Source: an uncultured Collinsella sp.
GTDB taxonomy: Bacteria > Actinomycetota > Coriobacteriia > Coriobacteriales > Coriobacteriaceae
Assembly: GCA_900544725.1 (NCBI GenBank)
Contig: UQWK01000036.1
Coordinates: 1 to 20,815 of the forward strand
Length of the DNA stretch: 20,815 nucleotides
Direction of reading: 5' to 3'
The position numbers were made by a program, and so were the translations under genes. Below the pieces are notes generated by a model. That model saw only the letters and a program-made list of their open reading frames with translations, was not told where the DNA came from and searched no databases. Positions 7,569 to 14,212 of this stretch are shown here, piece by piece; the stretch's first letter is position 1; each line of letters begins with the position of its first letter.

Positions 7569-8333
7569 CTACCCCTCGATACGACTCAAGAACTCACGGG
7601 TACGTTGCTCACGAGGGTGATCGATAACCTGCTCGGCAGGACCCTCCTCGACAATGCGACCGCCGTCCATAAAGACCACGCGGTCGGCAACATCGCGCGC
7701 AAACTGCATCGCGTGCGTCACGATCACCACCGTCATATTCTGCGCGGCAAGGTCTTTAATGACACGCAGCACCTCGGCCGTTAGCTCGGGATCGAGCGCC
7801 GAAGTCGGCTCGTCAAAGAACAAGATCTCCGGGTCGAGCGCCAGTGCGCGGGCGATACTCACACGCTGTTGCTGACCGCCCGAAAGCTCGCAGGGCACCT
7901 TGTTCTCGTTGCCCGTAAGCCCCATCTGCGCGATCAACTCACGCGCACGTGCTTCGGCCTGCTCGCGCGGGCGTTTGAGCACGCGAATCGGAGCATCGGT
8001 GATGTTTTTCATCACGGTATAGTGCGGAAACAGATTGTAGTTCTGAAACACCAGGCCAAACCGCGAGCGCGCCTGCTTGAGCACGTCACCTTTCGCATAT
8101 ATCGCACCCAACCCCGCGTCCGTCGCAACGGCAAGGTCACCAAACGAAAGCGAGCCACCGTCGAGCGTCTCGAGCAGCGTGGCGCAGCGCAGAAGCGTGG
8201 ACTTGCCGCCGCCCGAAGGCCCGATAATCGCCACAACCTCGCCACGCTTTACTTCGAGTGAGATATCATTGAGTACCTCATTGCCGCCAAACGCCTTGCG
8301 CGCGCTTTCGATTTTCATCACTGAGTTAGTCAT
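7569..8333 (-). CDS. Polar amino-acid ABC transporter, ATP-binding protein
   Basis: A 254-residue ATPase that powers the importer encoded upstream, acting on the cytoplasmic side of the membrane. It shows Walker A GPSGGGKST (about 38-46), a Q-loop in VFQNYNLFPH, signature LSGGQQQR, Walker B ILFFDEPTSALD and switch histidine in VTHAM. This pattern is typical of the GlnQ/HisP polar amino-acid group. Between Walker A and the Q-loop there is a longer stretch (about residues 61-84, with AGLGAIYAKGDVLKQAR) than in many GlnQ proteins. The start chosen is ATG at 8333, which overlaps the permease stop codon by 8 nt, a sign of translational coupling. A second ATG at 8318 is possible. The substrate cannot be told from the ATPase. 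Confidence 0.93.
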   Translation of the reverse strand: MTNSVMKIESARKAFGGNEVLNDISLEVKRGEVVAIIGPSGGGKSTLLRCATLLETLDGGSLSFGDLAVATDAGLGAIYAKGDVLKQARSRFGLVFQNYNLFPHYTVMKNITDAPIRVLKRPREQAEARARELIAQMGLTGNENKVPCELSGGQQQRVSIARALALDPEILFFDEPTSALDPELTAEVLRVIKDLAAQNMTVVIVTHAMQFARDVADRVVFMDGGRIVEEGPAEQVIDHPREQRTREFLSRIEG

Positions 8334-9018
8334 GATAATAGTCCAGCTTCTTTTCGGCGGCGCCAAGCAGCATCTCGACGACGAAGTTAAAGACCCAGTA
8401 GATCAGCGCCGCAATCGCAAACGGCACCATGCTCACTTGCGAGGCGACCAGCGCCTTGGCCGTCGAGAACATTTCCCCCACGCCGATGGCAAACGCCAGC
8501 GACGTGTCTTTGACCAGCGTGATGATCTCGTTGCCCATCGCCGGCAAAATGCGTTTGGCAACCTGCGGCATCACGATGTACAAAAACGTCTGCAGACGAG
8601 AGTAACCCAGTACCTCGGCGGCCTCGTATTGACCGCGCGGAATGGACTGCAGGCCCGAGCGATAGATCTCGGCAAAGTAGCCGGCGTAGTTGATGATGAA
8701 CGCCACAACGCACGCCGTCCACTTGGAATCGGGCGTGAGCGAGATGCCGAACACGTAGTACGGGGCAAAGTAGATGGCAAACATCTGCAGCATGAGCGGC
8801 GTGCCGCGCATCACCGAAATATAGATGCGCGCAATCCAGCGGAGCGGCGCAATTTTGCTCATGCGCATGAACGCCACGGGGATTCCCAACGGAATCGACC
8901 CGAGCAGCGTCAACACAAACAGCTGCAAGCTGACCAAGAATCCCTGGCCAAGCATCTGCATCATGACCTGAATAGACAACCCAAGCTCTCTTTCACAGTA
9001 ACGGAACAGCGAACCCAA
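8326..9018 (-). CDS. Polar amino-acid ABC transporter, permease
   Basis: A membrane permease of about 230 residues, HisM/GlnP type, forming the transmembrane channel of the importer. It has several hydrophobic spans, the GTPLMLQMFAIYF segment and the EAA-loop EAAEVLGYSRLQTFLYIVMPQ-type motif that contacts the ATPase. The start is uncertain. TTG at 9018 gives an N-terminal helix (LFRYCERELGLSIQVMMQML) that looks like real protein but has no clear ribosome site. An in-frame TTG at 8979 follows AAAGAGAG at good spacing, and ATG codons lie at 8964 and 8961. Translation may be coupled to the binding-protein gene through the structured 111-nt gap. It sits between the binding-protein and ATPase genes. 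Confidence 0.88.
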   Translation of the reverse strand: MGSLFRYCERELGLSIQVMMQMLGQGFLVSLQLFVLTLLGSIPLGIPVAFMRMSKIAPLRWIARIYISVMRGTPLMLQMFAIYFAPYYVFGISLTPDSKWTACVVAFIINYAGYFAEIYRSGLQSIPRGQYEAAEVLGYSRLQTFLYIVMPQVAKRILPAMGNEIITLVKDTSLAFAIGVGEMFSTAKALVASQVSMVPFAIAALIYWVFNFVVEMLLGAAEKKLDYYHD

Positions 9019-9030
9019 TGCTAAAGCGGG

Positions 9031-9125
9031 TTTTCCAGGTGCCCGAGTTTGCCGTGAAAGAGGAGCGCCGCGTACTAAATGTACGCAAGCGACGGTTTGA
9101 GCGGTAAAATCGAGTGCCTGGGAAA
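9031..9125. repeat. Structured intercistronic element in the ABC operon
   Basis: Most of the 111-nt gap between binding-protein and permease genes folds into one long hairpin. Bases 9035-9055 pair with 9101-9121 with two true mismatches and four G-T pairs read on the plus strand. An apical perfect hairpin, GCGTAC-TAAAT-GTACGC (9070-9086), sits inside. There is no T-run. It could stabilise the upstream lipoprotein message or be a dispersed palindromic repeat. Confidence 0.6.
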
Positions 9126-9129
9126 GTCG

Positions 9130-9990
9130 CTACTTGAGAACCCAGTTGTCGAAGGATAGACCGTAATCTGCATATTTATCGCAGAGGTCCTTGACCGTGC
9201 CATCCTCGTAGAGTGCCTTGAGCGATTCGGTCACGGCATCGGCGGACTTGGTGTCACCCTTCTTAAAGCCAACGGCGTAGTGCTCGCTGGACAGCGGCTT
9301 GTCGAGCTGCGTATAGGCATCGGGCTTGGCGGCAAGCTGATACTGAGCGATTGAGAGGTCACAGGCAACGGCATCGACTGCACCACTCTCGAGCTGCATA
9401 AACGCCGTGTTGTACTCACCGATGGTATCGAGCGTGGCAAACGTCGCGGCCAGATCCTTCTGGTCGCCCTCGAGCACATCCTGTGCGGCGGAATCAGTCT
9501 GGGTAATCACGGTCTTGCCGGCAAGATCGTCCCAGCTCTTGATACCCGCGTCCTTCTTGACCACGAGCACCTGCTCGTTGAGCATGTAAGGCTCGGAGAA
9601 CGTGTAGTCGTCCTCGCGGCCCTCCATGGTAAAGCCGTTCCAGATGCAGTTGATGGCACCCGAGTTGAGCAGCGTGTCCTTGGCGTCCCAGTCGATGGCC
9701 TCATACTCAACGTCCCAGCCCTGCTTGTCGGCAACGGCCTTGGCAAGGTCGAGGTCAAAGCCGGTGTACTCGCCATCGTCGCCTACAAAGCCATACGGAG
9801 GATAGGACTTGTCAAAGCCCACGACGAGCTTCTTGGACTCCGCAGCGCCCTTCACATCCTTGGCTGCAGCAGAACCGGCAGCGGAGCCCTTGCCGGCACC
9901 ACCGCCGCAGCCGACAAGACCAAGGCCAAGCACCGTGGCGAGTGAGCCGGCTAGACCAACGAACTGACGACGAGACATATCGGTATTCAT
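9130..9990 (-). CDS. Amino-acid ABC transporter substrate-binding lipoprotein
   Basis: A 286-residue extracellular lipoprotein of solute-binding family 3, delivering a polar amino acid to the permease. The N-terminus MSRRQFVGLAG is twin-arginine-like and is followed by a hydrophobic stretch and a lipobox GLVGC with the lipidated cysteine at residue 28. A Gly/Ala/Ser linker leads to the mature domain. This starts KKLVVGFDKSYPPYGFVGDDGEYTGFDLDLAKAVA, the characteristic first block of the family, and later has FTMEGREDDYTFSEPY. The ATG at 9990 follows AAGGGGGAT. It is the first gene of the operon, with a good promoter at 10046-10074. The ligand is not evident; cystine, glutamine and other polar amino acids are all possible. 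Confidence 0.93.
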   Translation of the reverse strand: MNTDMSRRQFVGLAGSLATVLGLGLVGCGGGAGKGSAAGSAAAKDVKGAAESKKLVVGFDKSYPPYGFVGDDGEYTGFDLDLAKAVADKQGWDVEYEAIDWDAKDTLLNSGAINCIWNGFTMEGREDDYTFSEPYMLNEQVLVVKKDAGIKSWDDLAGKTVITQTDSAAQDVLEGDQKDLAATFATLDTIGEYNTAFMQLESGAVDAVACDLSIAQYQLAAKPDAYTQLDKPLSSEHYAVGFKKGDTKSADAVTESLKALYEDGTVKDLCDKYADYGLSFDNWVLK

Positions 9991-10007
9991 GGTATCCCCC
10001 TTGATGG

Positions 10008-10060
10008 CACTTTAGTTAGATAAAGTGAGTCATGTAACGTTCAGAATCATACACTTTAGT
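10008..10060 (-). promoter_or_regulatory. Repeated CACTTTAGT boxes, candidate operator sites
   Basis: CACTTTAGT occurs twice, at 10008-10016 and 10052-10060. The first copy also forms an inverted repeat with TAAAGTG (10021-10027), spacer 6 nt. The second copy lies inside the -10/-35 spacer of the ABC promoter and the first in its 5' leader. This arrangement suggests binding by a regulator that represses the importer; the protein is unknown. Confidence 0.5.
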
Positions 10061-10074
10061 GAGATGGAGTACAA
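10046..10074 (-). promoter_or_regulatory. Promoter of the amino-acid ABC operon
   Basis: On the minus strand, TTGTAC (10069-10074) and TATGAT (10046-10051) are separated by exactly 17 nt. The -10 matches consensus at 5 of 6 bases and the -35 at 3 of 6. The leader to the ATG at 9990 would be about 50 nt. Confidence 0.6.
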
Positions 10075-10082
10075 GGGAGAGC

Positions 10083-10229
10083 TTGCCCGGCGTGGGCGGG
10101 GAGCGGCGCGTAATTAAGTTTCCTGCTCTACAGTCCTGCGCAAGACGGAAAGCACATTAAGTGCTTTCCTTTGCGTGCGGAACTCGCGATAAACTTAATT
10201 ACGCGCCGCTCCCCGCCCACGCCGGGCAA
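10083..10229. repeat. 147-nt element with perfect 39-bp inverted repeats
   Basis: Bases 10083-10121 and 10191-10229 are exact inverted copies, 39 of 39. The arms begin TTGCCCGGCG outside and end TAATTAAGTTT inside. The interior also folds: 10134-10143 pairs with 10171-10181 around one bulge, and GGAAAGCAC/GTGCTTTCC (10147-10155, 10161-10169) forms the tip with loop ATTAA. There is no coding frame. It sits between divergent promoters, so it is unlikely to be a terminator. A non-autonomous palindromic repeat (REP/MITE-like) is the best guess. Confidence 0.75.
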
Positions 10230-10293
10230 ACGTCGTTGGACTTATCACTGACGTGAAGTGGACGCTTGTATATCGTCTGCTAGCTTGGCACGG

Positions 10294-10299
10294 TACAAT
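10294..10299 (+). promoter_or_regulatory. Candidate -10 box for the RNA methyltransferase gene
   Basis: TACAAT matches the -10 consensus at 5 of 6 bases and lies 39 nt before the ATG. No good -35 stands 17 nt upstream. The same hexamer is found before three other genes in this window. Confidence 0.35.
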
Positions 10300-10338
10300 G
10301 CTTGCAGCTTTCAATTTGTACATTAGTGGGGTTAATTC

Positions 10339-11772
10339 ATGGCAGAATCTCGTGCGGAGCGTAAGGCTCGTCGCGCTTTAATCGAGGCGGCTGAGGGGTC
10401 GGAGGAGAAATCTTCTACGAAATCCAAGTCTTCTAAAGCTGCAAAAAGCAAGTCGGCTAAGGCCAAGCGCTCTGGCTCTCGTCAGGGCGGGGATAAGGCG
10501 TCTCACGTTCGTTCCAAGGGCTCGCGCAAGGATTCGGCTCAGCCTACTCGTAAAACCGTGGATCCCAAATCGCCTTGTTCCATCATGCGGGCTTGCGGTG
10601 GGTGTACGGCGCTCAATCGTCCTTATAAAAAGCAGTTGGCAGCTAAGCAGGCTGCTATGGAGGAGCTTTTTGCTTCGCTTTGTGAGCGTGAGGGCATCGC
10701 TGTTGATCCCATTCGCGGTATGGACGTCACCCTGGGCGACCCGGGTAAATATCCTGCACCGCGTGGCTTTCGCCATAAGGCTGCCACTCCCTTTGCTCCC
10801 GGTAAGGAGGGCGCTGTCCGTTGCGGTTTCTTTGAGCGCGGCACGCACAAGATCGTTGCCGTGCCCGAATGTCCTGTCGAGGCGCCGGGCGCCCGTAAGA
10901 TTCTCAACGGCATCGCACGCGAAGCTGAGCGGCTGCATATTCCCGCCTTTAATGAGGACAAGCATCTTGGTTTGCTTCGCTATGCCGTCGTCCGCTGCGG
11001 CTGGCGTACAGACCAAGTCATGGTTACGCTCGTGACCGCCCAGCGTGACTTACCGCATGCGCAGGAGTTCTTTGAGGCCGTCGCGGCGCTCGATCCGCAT
11101 ATCGTCACCGTTGCCCAAAACATCAATGGCCGTCCCGGTAACGCCATCTTGGGTGAGGAGACTCGTATCGTCTATGGCGCCGAGTGCATGCGCGACCAGC
11201 TGCTCGGTTGCGAATTCGATATCTCCCCTACCGCGTTCTATCAGACCAATCCGCAGCAGACCGAGCTACTCTATCAGCTCGCGATTGACGGCATGGATCT
11301 GCAGCAGGGTGACATTCTTATGGACGCCTACTGCGGCAGCGGCACCATCGGTCTGTGCGCTGCGAAGGATGCCCAAGACAGAGGTGCCGGCATTATGCTG
11401 CTCGGCGTGGAGCGCAACCCGGCGGGCATTGCCGACGCACGTCGCAATGCCGAGCTCAACGGCCTCACCCGCAGCGCTTGGTTTATGGCCGACGACGCCA
11501 CCGACTACATCTTGGACGCCGCCGATAACAACGAGCGCGTCGACGTCCTTTCCATCGACCCGCCGCGCGCCGGCTCCACGCCCGAGTTCCTCGAGGCCGC
11601 CTGCGCACTTAAGCCGCGCCGTATCACCTATATCAGTTGTAATCCCGCCACCCAAGAGCGCGACCTACACCAGCTCCTCGACGGTGGCTACCGACTGCTC
11701 AAGATCACGCCGGTCGACATGTTCCCCCACACCGACCACACCGAAACAGTAGCGGTCCTCGAGCGCCGCTAA
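10339..11772 (+). CDS. 23S rRNA (uracil-C5)-methyltransferase, RlmD/TrmA family
   Basis: A 477-residue SAM-dependent RNA m5U methyltransferase, probably acting on 23S rRNA. Cysteines C80, C86, C89 and C178 match the [4Fe-4S] ligands of RlmD. The Rossmann part has DAYCGSGTIGL (329-339), the IDPPRAG motif (407-412), the catalytic nucleophile C434 in SCNPATQERDL, and the general base E469 in HTDHTETVAVLER. Instead of a recognisable TRAM domain, the first 75 residues are a Lys/Ser/Arg/Ala-rich disordered extension that could bind RNA non-specifically. The 5' third of the gene uses more T-ending codons than the rest. The ATG at 10339 has only a weak ribosome site (TGGGGT). It is monocistronic, with a terminator at 11800-11831. 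Specific target (U747, U1939 or tRNA U54) is not decidable. Confidence 0.9.
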   Translation: MAESRAERKARRALIEAAEGSEEKSSTKSKSSKAAKSKSAKAKRSGSRQGGDKASHVRSKGSRKDSAQPTRKTVDPKSPCSIMRACGGCTALNRPYKKQLAAKQAAMEELFASLCEREGIAVDPIRGMDVTLGDPGKYPAPRGFRHKAATPFAPGKEGAVRCGFFERGTHKIVAVPECPVEAPGARKILNGIAREAERLHIPAFNEDKHLGLLRYAVVRCGWRTDQVMVTLVTAQRDLPHAQEFFEAVAALDPHIVTVAQNINGRPGNAILGEETRIVYGAECMRDQLLGCEFDISPTAFYQTNPQQTELLYQLAIDGMDLQQGDILMDAYCGSGTIGLCAAKDAQDRGAGIMLLGVERNPAGIADARRNAELNGLTRSAWFMADDATDYILDAADNNERVDVLSIDPPRAGSTPEFLEAACALKPRRITYISCNPATQERDLHQLLDGGYRLLKITPVDMFPHTDHTETVAVLERR

Positions 11773-11799
11773 CCAACCCCGGCAGATTTTTGGGACTAG

Positions 11800-11831
11800 A
11801 AAGGGGGCGGCCCGTCTGGACCGCCCCCTTT
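11800..11831. terminator. Bidirectional terminator between convergent genes
   Basis: AAAGGGGGCGG (11800-11810) and CCGCCCCCTTT (11821-11831) form a perfect 11-bp stem with a 10-nt loop. It lies 27 nt after the methyltransferase stop and 20 nt after the PHP gene stop on the other strand. Confidence 0.8.
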
Positions 11832-11851
11832 CGTTGGACATATGAGTCTCG

Positions 11852-12673
11852 TTACATCCCCTTGCGCAGGTCGCATACGCCGGCTGCCGCCATCTCGCGC
11901 AGCAGCGTCTCGCGGTCGCGCGTCACGATCAGGTCCAGCGGGAAGTGAATCTCGTCGAGCAACTTGCGGGCGTGCTCGAGCTTGCCAATGGCCATACCAA
12001 TGTGGGCATCGGTCGACACTCCAATACCCACGCCCAGCTCGGCGCAGCGCTCGGCAATCTTGCGGCATACGGCCCAATGCTCAGTGTCGGCACCGTGCTC
12101 AAGACTATGGTTGTTGATTTCAATGATCTTGTGCTTGGCCTTGGCCGCCAGCAGCACCTCATCGATATCGAACGGCACGCCCGAACGACCCGTATGCCCA
12201 AGCATGAACACCTTGGGGTGCTCCAGGGCATTGATGTACATCTGGGTCGTTTGGGCGAGCGTCGCGCCTTCGGCAAACTGCGGATTATGCACGCTTGCCA
12301 CCAAATAATCCAAATTACGCGTCACCAAATCGAACAGCGAATGCTGGTGACTGTACGAATCGCCGGCAATATCGAGCGACACGGGAATGTCCTCGCCAAA
12401 CAAGCTTCCGTCCAGCGAAACGATATCGACCTCGGCGCCGCGAAGCACCAGCACGCCGCTCCAAATGCGCGGCCAGATATCCTGGTTAATAAAGAACTGG
12501 AAACTGCGCAGGTCGTTGGGGCAAGCCGTAACCATCGAGCTCAGATGGTCGGCAGATCCGAGCACCTGCAGGCCACGTTCCGCCGCCCAGTACACATTCT
12601 CCTCAATGGTTGAGTACGCATGCGCGGAGAACAGCGTATGAGTATGAATATCACAAGAAAGAAGGTAGGGCAT
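11852..12673 (-). CDS. PHP-domain phosphoesterase (YcdX-like)
   Basis: A 273-residue cytoplasmic metal-dependent hydrolase of the PHP superfamily, most like YcdX-type phosphatases. Metal ligands appear in order: H10 and H12 in DIHTHTLFSAHA, H18, D42 and H43 in SADHLS, E81 in RGAEVDI, H129 in ASVHNP, H160 in LGHTGR, and D222 and H224 in STDAH. This is a complete trinuclear-site set. It has no DNA-polymerase fusion and is too short for PolX. The ATG at 12673 follows AAGGAGACCTG. A longer upstream in-frame start would add 48 residues with no homology. It has its own promoter and is separated from the aminotransferase gene by a hairpin. The physiological substrate is unknown. Confidence 0.88.
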   Translation of the reverse strand: MPYLLSCDIHTHTLFSAHAYSTIEENVYWAAERGLQVLGSADHLSSMVTACPNDLRSFQFFINQDIWPRIWSGVLVLRGAEVDIVSLDGSLFGEDIPVSLDIAGDSYSHQHSLFDLVTRNLDYLVASVHNPQFAEGATLAQTTQMYINALEHPKVFMLGHTGRSGVPFDIDEVLLAAKAKHKIIEINNHSLEHGADTEHWAVCRKIAERCAELGVGIGVSTDAHIGMAIGKLEHARKLLDEIHFPLDLIVTRDRETLLREMAAAGVCDLRKGM

Positions 12674-12710
12674 CAGGTCTCCTTGTCCAGTATGGCCGTC
12701 GCGTATATTC

Positions 12711-12740
12711 ATTGTACGCATAGCATTCGATGGTCGTAAA
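12711..12740 (-). promoter_or_regulatory. Promoter of the PHP phosphoesterase gene
   Basis: On the minus strand TTTACG (12735-12740, 4 of 6) and TACAAT (12711-12716, 5 of 6) are 18 nt apart, giving a leader of about 30 nt. Confidence 0.5.
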
Positions 12741-12773
12741 ACCGCTCCATCCCAACGACACAACGTCCATGAC

Positions 12774-12804
12774 AACGGGGTCTGGCTTAAAACCAAACCC
12801 CGTT
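12774..12804 (-). terminator. Hairpin after the aminotransferase gene, probable terminator
   Basis: AACGGGGTCTGG (12774-12785) pairs with CCAAACCCCGTT (12793-12804) at 11 of 12 positions, with a 7-nt loop. It lies 28 nt past the stop codon. There is no clear T-run on the minus strand, so efficiency is uncertain. Confidence 0.55.
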
Positions 12805-12832
12805 TCACGTAAAACATTGTAAGCAGAGCGCT

Positions 12833-14023
12833 TTACTTTTGACGATACTCGTCGGCCAGCTGCTTCCAGGCGGGCAGTGAGTTAACGATAGTCTCGTAGC
12901 TCACACAGTAGCCCAAGCGGAACCAGCCCGGCATGCCAAAACTGTCCGAGGGCACCGCGAGCAGCTCATACTTCTTCGCGCGCTCGCAGAAAGCGTTCGC
13001 ATCGGGCTCCAGCGCCTTCACCCACAGGTAGAATGCACCATCCGGCTCAACATAGGTGTAGCCGTACTCCGCTAGTGCATCGGTAAGCGCGGTGCGGTTG
13101 CGTGCATAGGCCTCAACGTCACTCGGCTCATCGATGCAGTCGATAATTACGCGCTGGAAGAGCGCCGGCGCGCACACGAAGCCCAGCGTACGGGCGGCAC
13201 CGGCAACGGCGGGCATTAGACGAGCTGCCTGAGGGTTCGTATTGGGAACCAGGATCCACCCCACGCGCTCGCCCGGCAGCGAAAGCGACTTGGAATACGA
13301 GTAGCACACGATGGTGTGCTCGTAGATCGAAGGCACCCAAGGCACCTCGGCGCCATAGACAATCTCGCGATACGGCTCATCCGAGATGAGCATAATCGGG
13401 TTCTCGGGATCGCGCTTGGCGTTGACCTCGCGTAAAACATTGGCCAGTCGCGTCAGGGTATCGCACGTATACACGGCGCCGGTCGGGTTGTTGGGTGAGT
13501 CGATAATGACGGCAGCCGTCTTATCGGTAATCGCCTTGCGCACGTTATCCACGCTCAGCTGGAACGTATCTTCATCGGCGAGCGCCTCGACACACGTACA
13601 GCCGGCCTTCTCAATCCACACGCGATACTCCGGAAAATACGGCGCAATGACGATAACCTCATCGCCCGGGTTCGTAACGGCGTTGAGCGTGCAGGTGAGC
13701 GAAGCCGCGGCGCCCACGGTCATAAAGACATCCTTGTCCTCATAACTCGTACCAAAGCGGCGGTTGAGCGACTCAGCCACGGCGGTACGGCACTGCGGCA
13801 GGCCCGGTGCGGGCGTGTATCCGTGCAGCTGGTCACTCGGCAGTTCAAGCGCCTTTTTGATGAACTCCGCCACGGCAGCGGGCGCCGGAACGCTCGGGTT
13901 GCCCAGCGAGAAATCGAACACGTTTTCCGCGCCGATTTGCGCCTTACGCTCAAGGCCATAGCTAAAAATCTCGCGGATGATGGAGCTTTCCGCACCGCGA
14001 GCATACATGGTTTCGTTGATCAT
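12833..14023 (-). CDS. Pyridoxal-phosphate-dependent aminotransferase, class I
   Basis: A 396-residue cytosolic fold-type I PLP enzyme, aspartate-aminotransferase-like subgroup. It transfers amino groups between an amino acid and a 2-oxo acid. Visible landmarks are SLGNPSVPAP (39-48), HGYTPAPGLP (67-76), SPNNPTG (176-182), ISDEPY (213-218) with the pyridine-binding Asp, and YSYSKSLSLPGERVGW (241-256), whose K245 forms the Schiff base. FRLGYC near the C-terminus carries the carboxylate-binding Arg. The ATG at 14023 follows AAAGGGG; a longer frame reaches into the upstream palindrome and was rejected. Substrate preference (aspartate, alanine, aromatic) cannot be read here. The gene stands alone between two hairpins. 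Confidence 0.9.
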   Translation of the reverse strand: MINETMYARGAESSIIREIFSYGLERKAQIGAENVFDFSLGNPSVPAPAAVAEFIKKALELPSDQLHGYTPAPGLPQCRTAVAESLNRRFGTSYEDKDVFMTVGAAASLTCTLNAVTNPGDEVIVIAPYFPEYRVWIEKAGCTCVEALADEDTFQLSVDNVRKAITDKTAAVIIDSPNNPTGAVYTCDTLTRLANVLREVNAKRDPENPIMLISDEPYREIVYGAEVPWVPSIYEHTIVCYSYSKSLSLPGERVGWILVPNTNPQAARLMPAVAGAARTLGFVCAPALFQRVIIDCIDEPSDVEAYARNRTALTDALAEYGYTYVEPDGAFYLWVKALEPDANAFCERAKKYELLAVPSDSFGMPGWFRLGYCVSYETIVNSLPAWKQLADEYRQK

Positions 14024-14047
14024 CTGTTCCCCTTTCGCATAGGCGGT

Positions 14048-14053
14048 ATTGTA
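14048..14053 (-). promoter_or_regulatory. Candidate -10 box for the aminotransferase gene
   Basis: TACAAT on the minus strand, preceded by GCG as in the PHP promoter, lies 24 nt before the ATG. No strong -35 was found, so this is tentative. Confidence 0.35.
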
Positions 14054-14082
14054 CGCTTTAGTCGGGCAAAGTGCCGCAGCAA

Positions 14083-14144
14083 TGTTGATTGGGGACAGAC
14101 TTAAATGCGTGAAAACACTCATTTAAGTCTGTCCCCAATCAACA
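14083..14144. repeat. 62-nt near-perfect palindrome with GGGGACAGAC
   Basis: Bases 14083-14107 and 14120-14144 are perfect 25-bp inverted repeats. After one mismatch, GTG (14109-14111) pairs with CAC (14116-14118), leaving loop AAAA. The arms contain TTGATTGGGGACAGACTTAA. The ftsH terminator is separate (14163-14201), so this hairpin is not needed as a terminator. GGGGACAGAC cores occur, as I recall, in REP-type repeats associated with RAYT transposases in several bacteria; no such transposase is in the window. Confidence 0.75.
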
Positions 14145-14162
14145 GATGGCCCAATATCGCTC

Positions 14163-14201
14163 AAAAGAAAAAGCCTCCACAGGTTTCCCCGCAGAGGCTT
14201 T
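14163..14201 (-). terminator. Intrinsic terminator of the hpt-ftsH unit
   Basis: On the minus strand AAAGCCTC (plus 14194-14201) and GAGGCTTT (plus 14170-14177) form an 8-bp stem, followed by TTTCTTTT. It lies 11 nt past the ftsH stop codon. Confidence 0.8.
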
Positions 14202-14212
14202 CGCCACAAAGG

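Larger units (their letters stand above)
9991..10338. other. Divergent intergenic region with promoters and a long palindromic element
   Basis: These 348 nt separate the ABC operon (minus) from the RNA methyltransferase gene (plus). From left to right they hold two CACTTTAGT boxes with a minus-strand promoter, a 147-nt inverted-repeat element (10083-10229), and a plus-strand -10 candidate. No gene was seen. Confidence 0.7.

Noticed and set aside
10083..10229. Reading the long inverted repeat as a transcription terminator
   Set aside because: Both flanking genes are transcribed away from it, and no T-run follows either arm.
14024..14122. N-terminal extension of the aminotransferase into the palindrome
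   Set aside because: The 33 extra residues have no family similarity, and a good ribosome site precedes the ATG at 14023.
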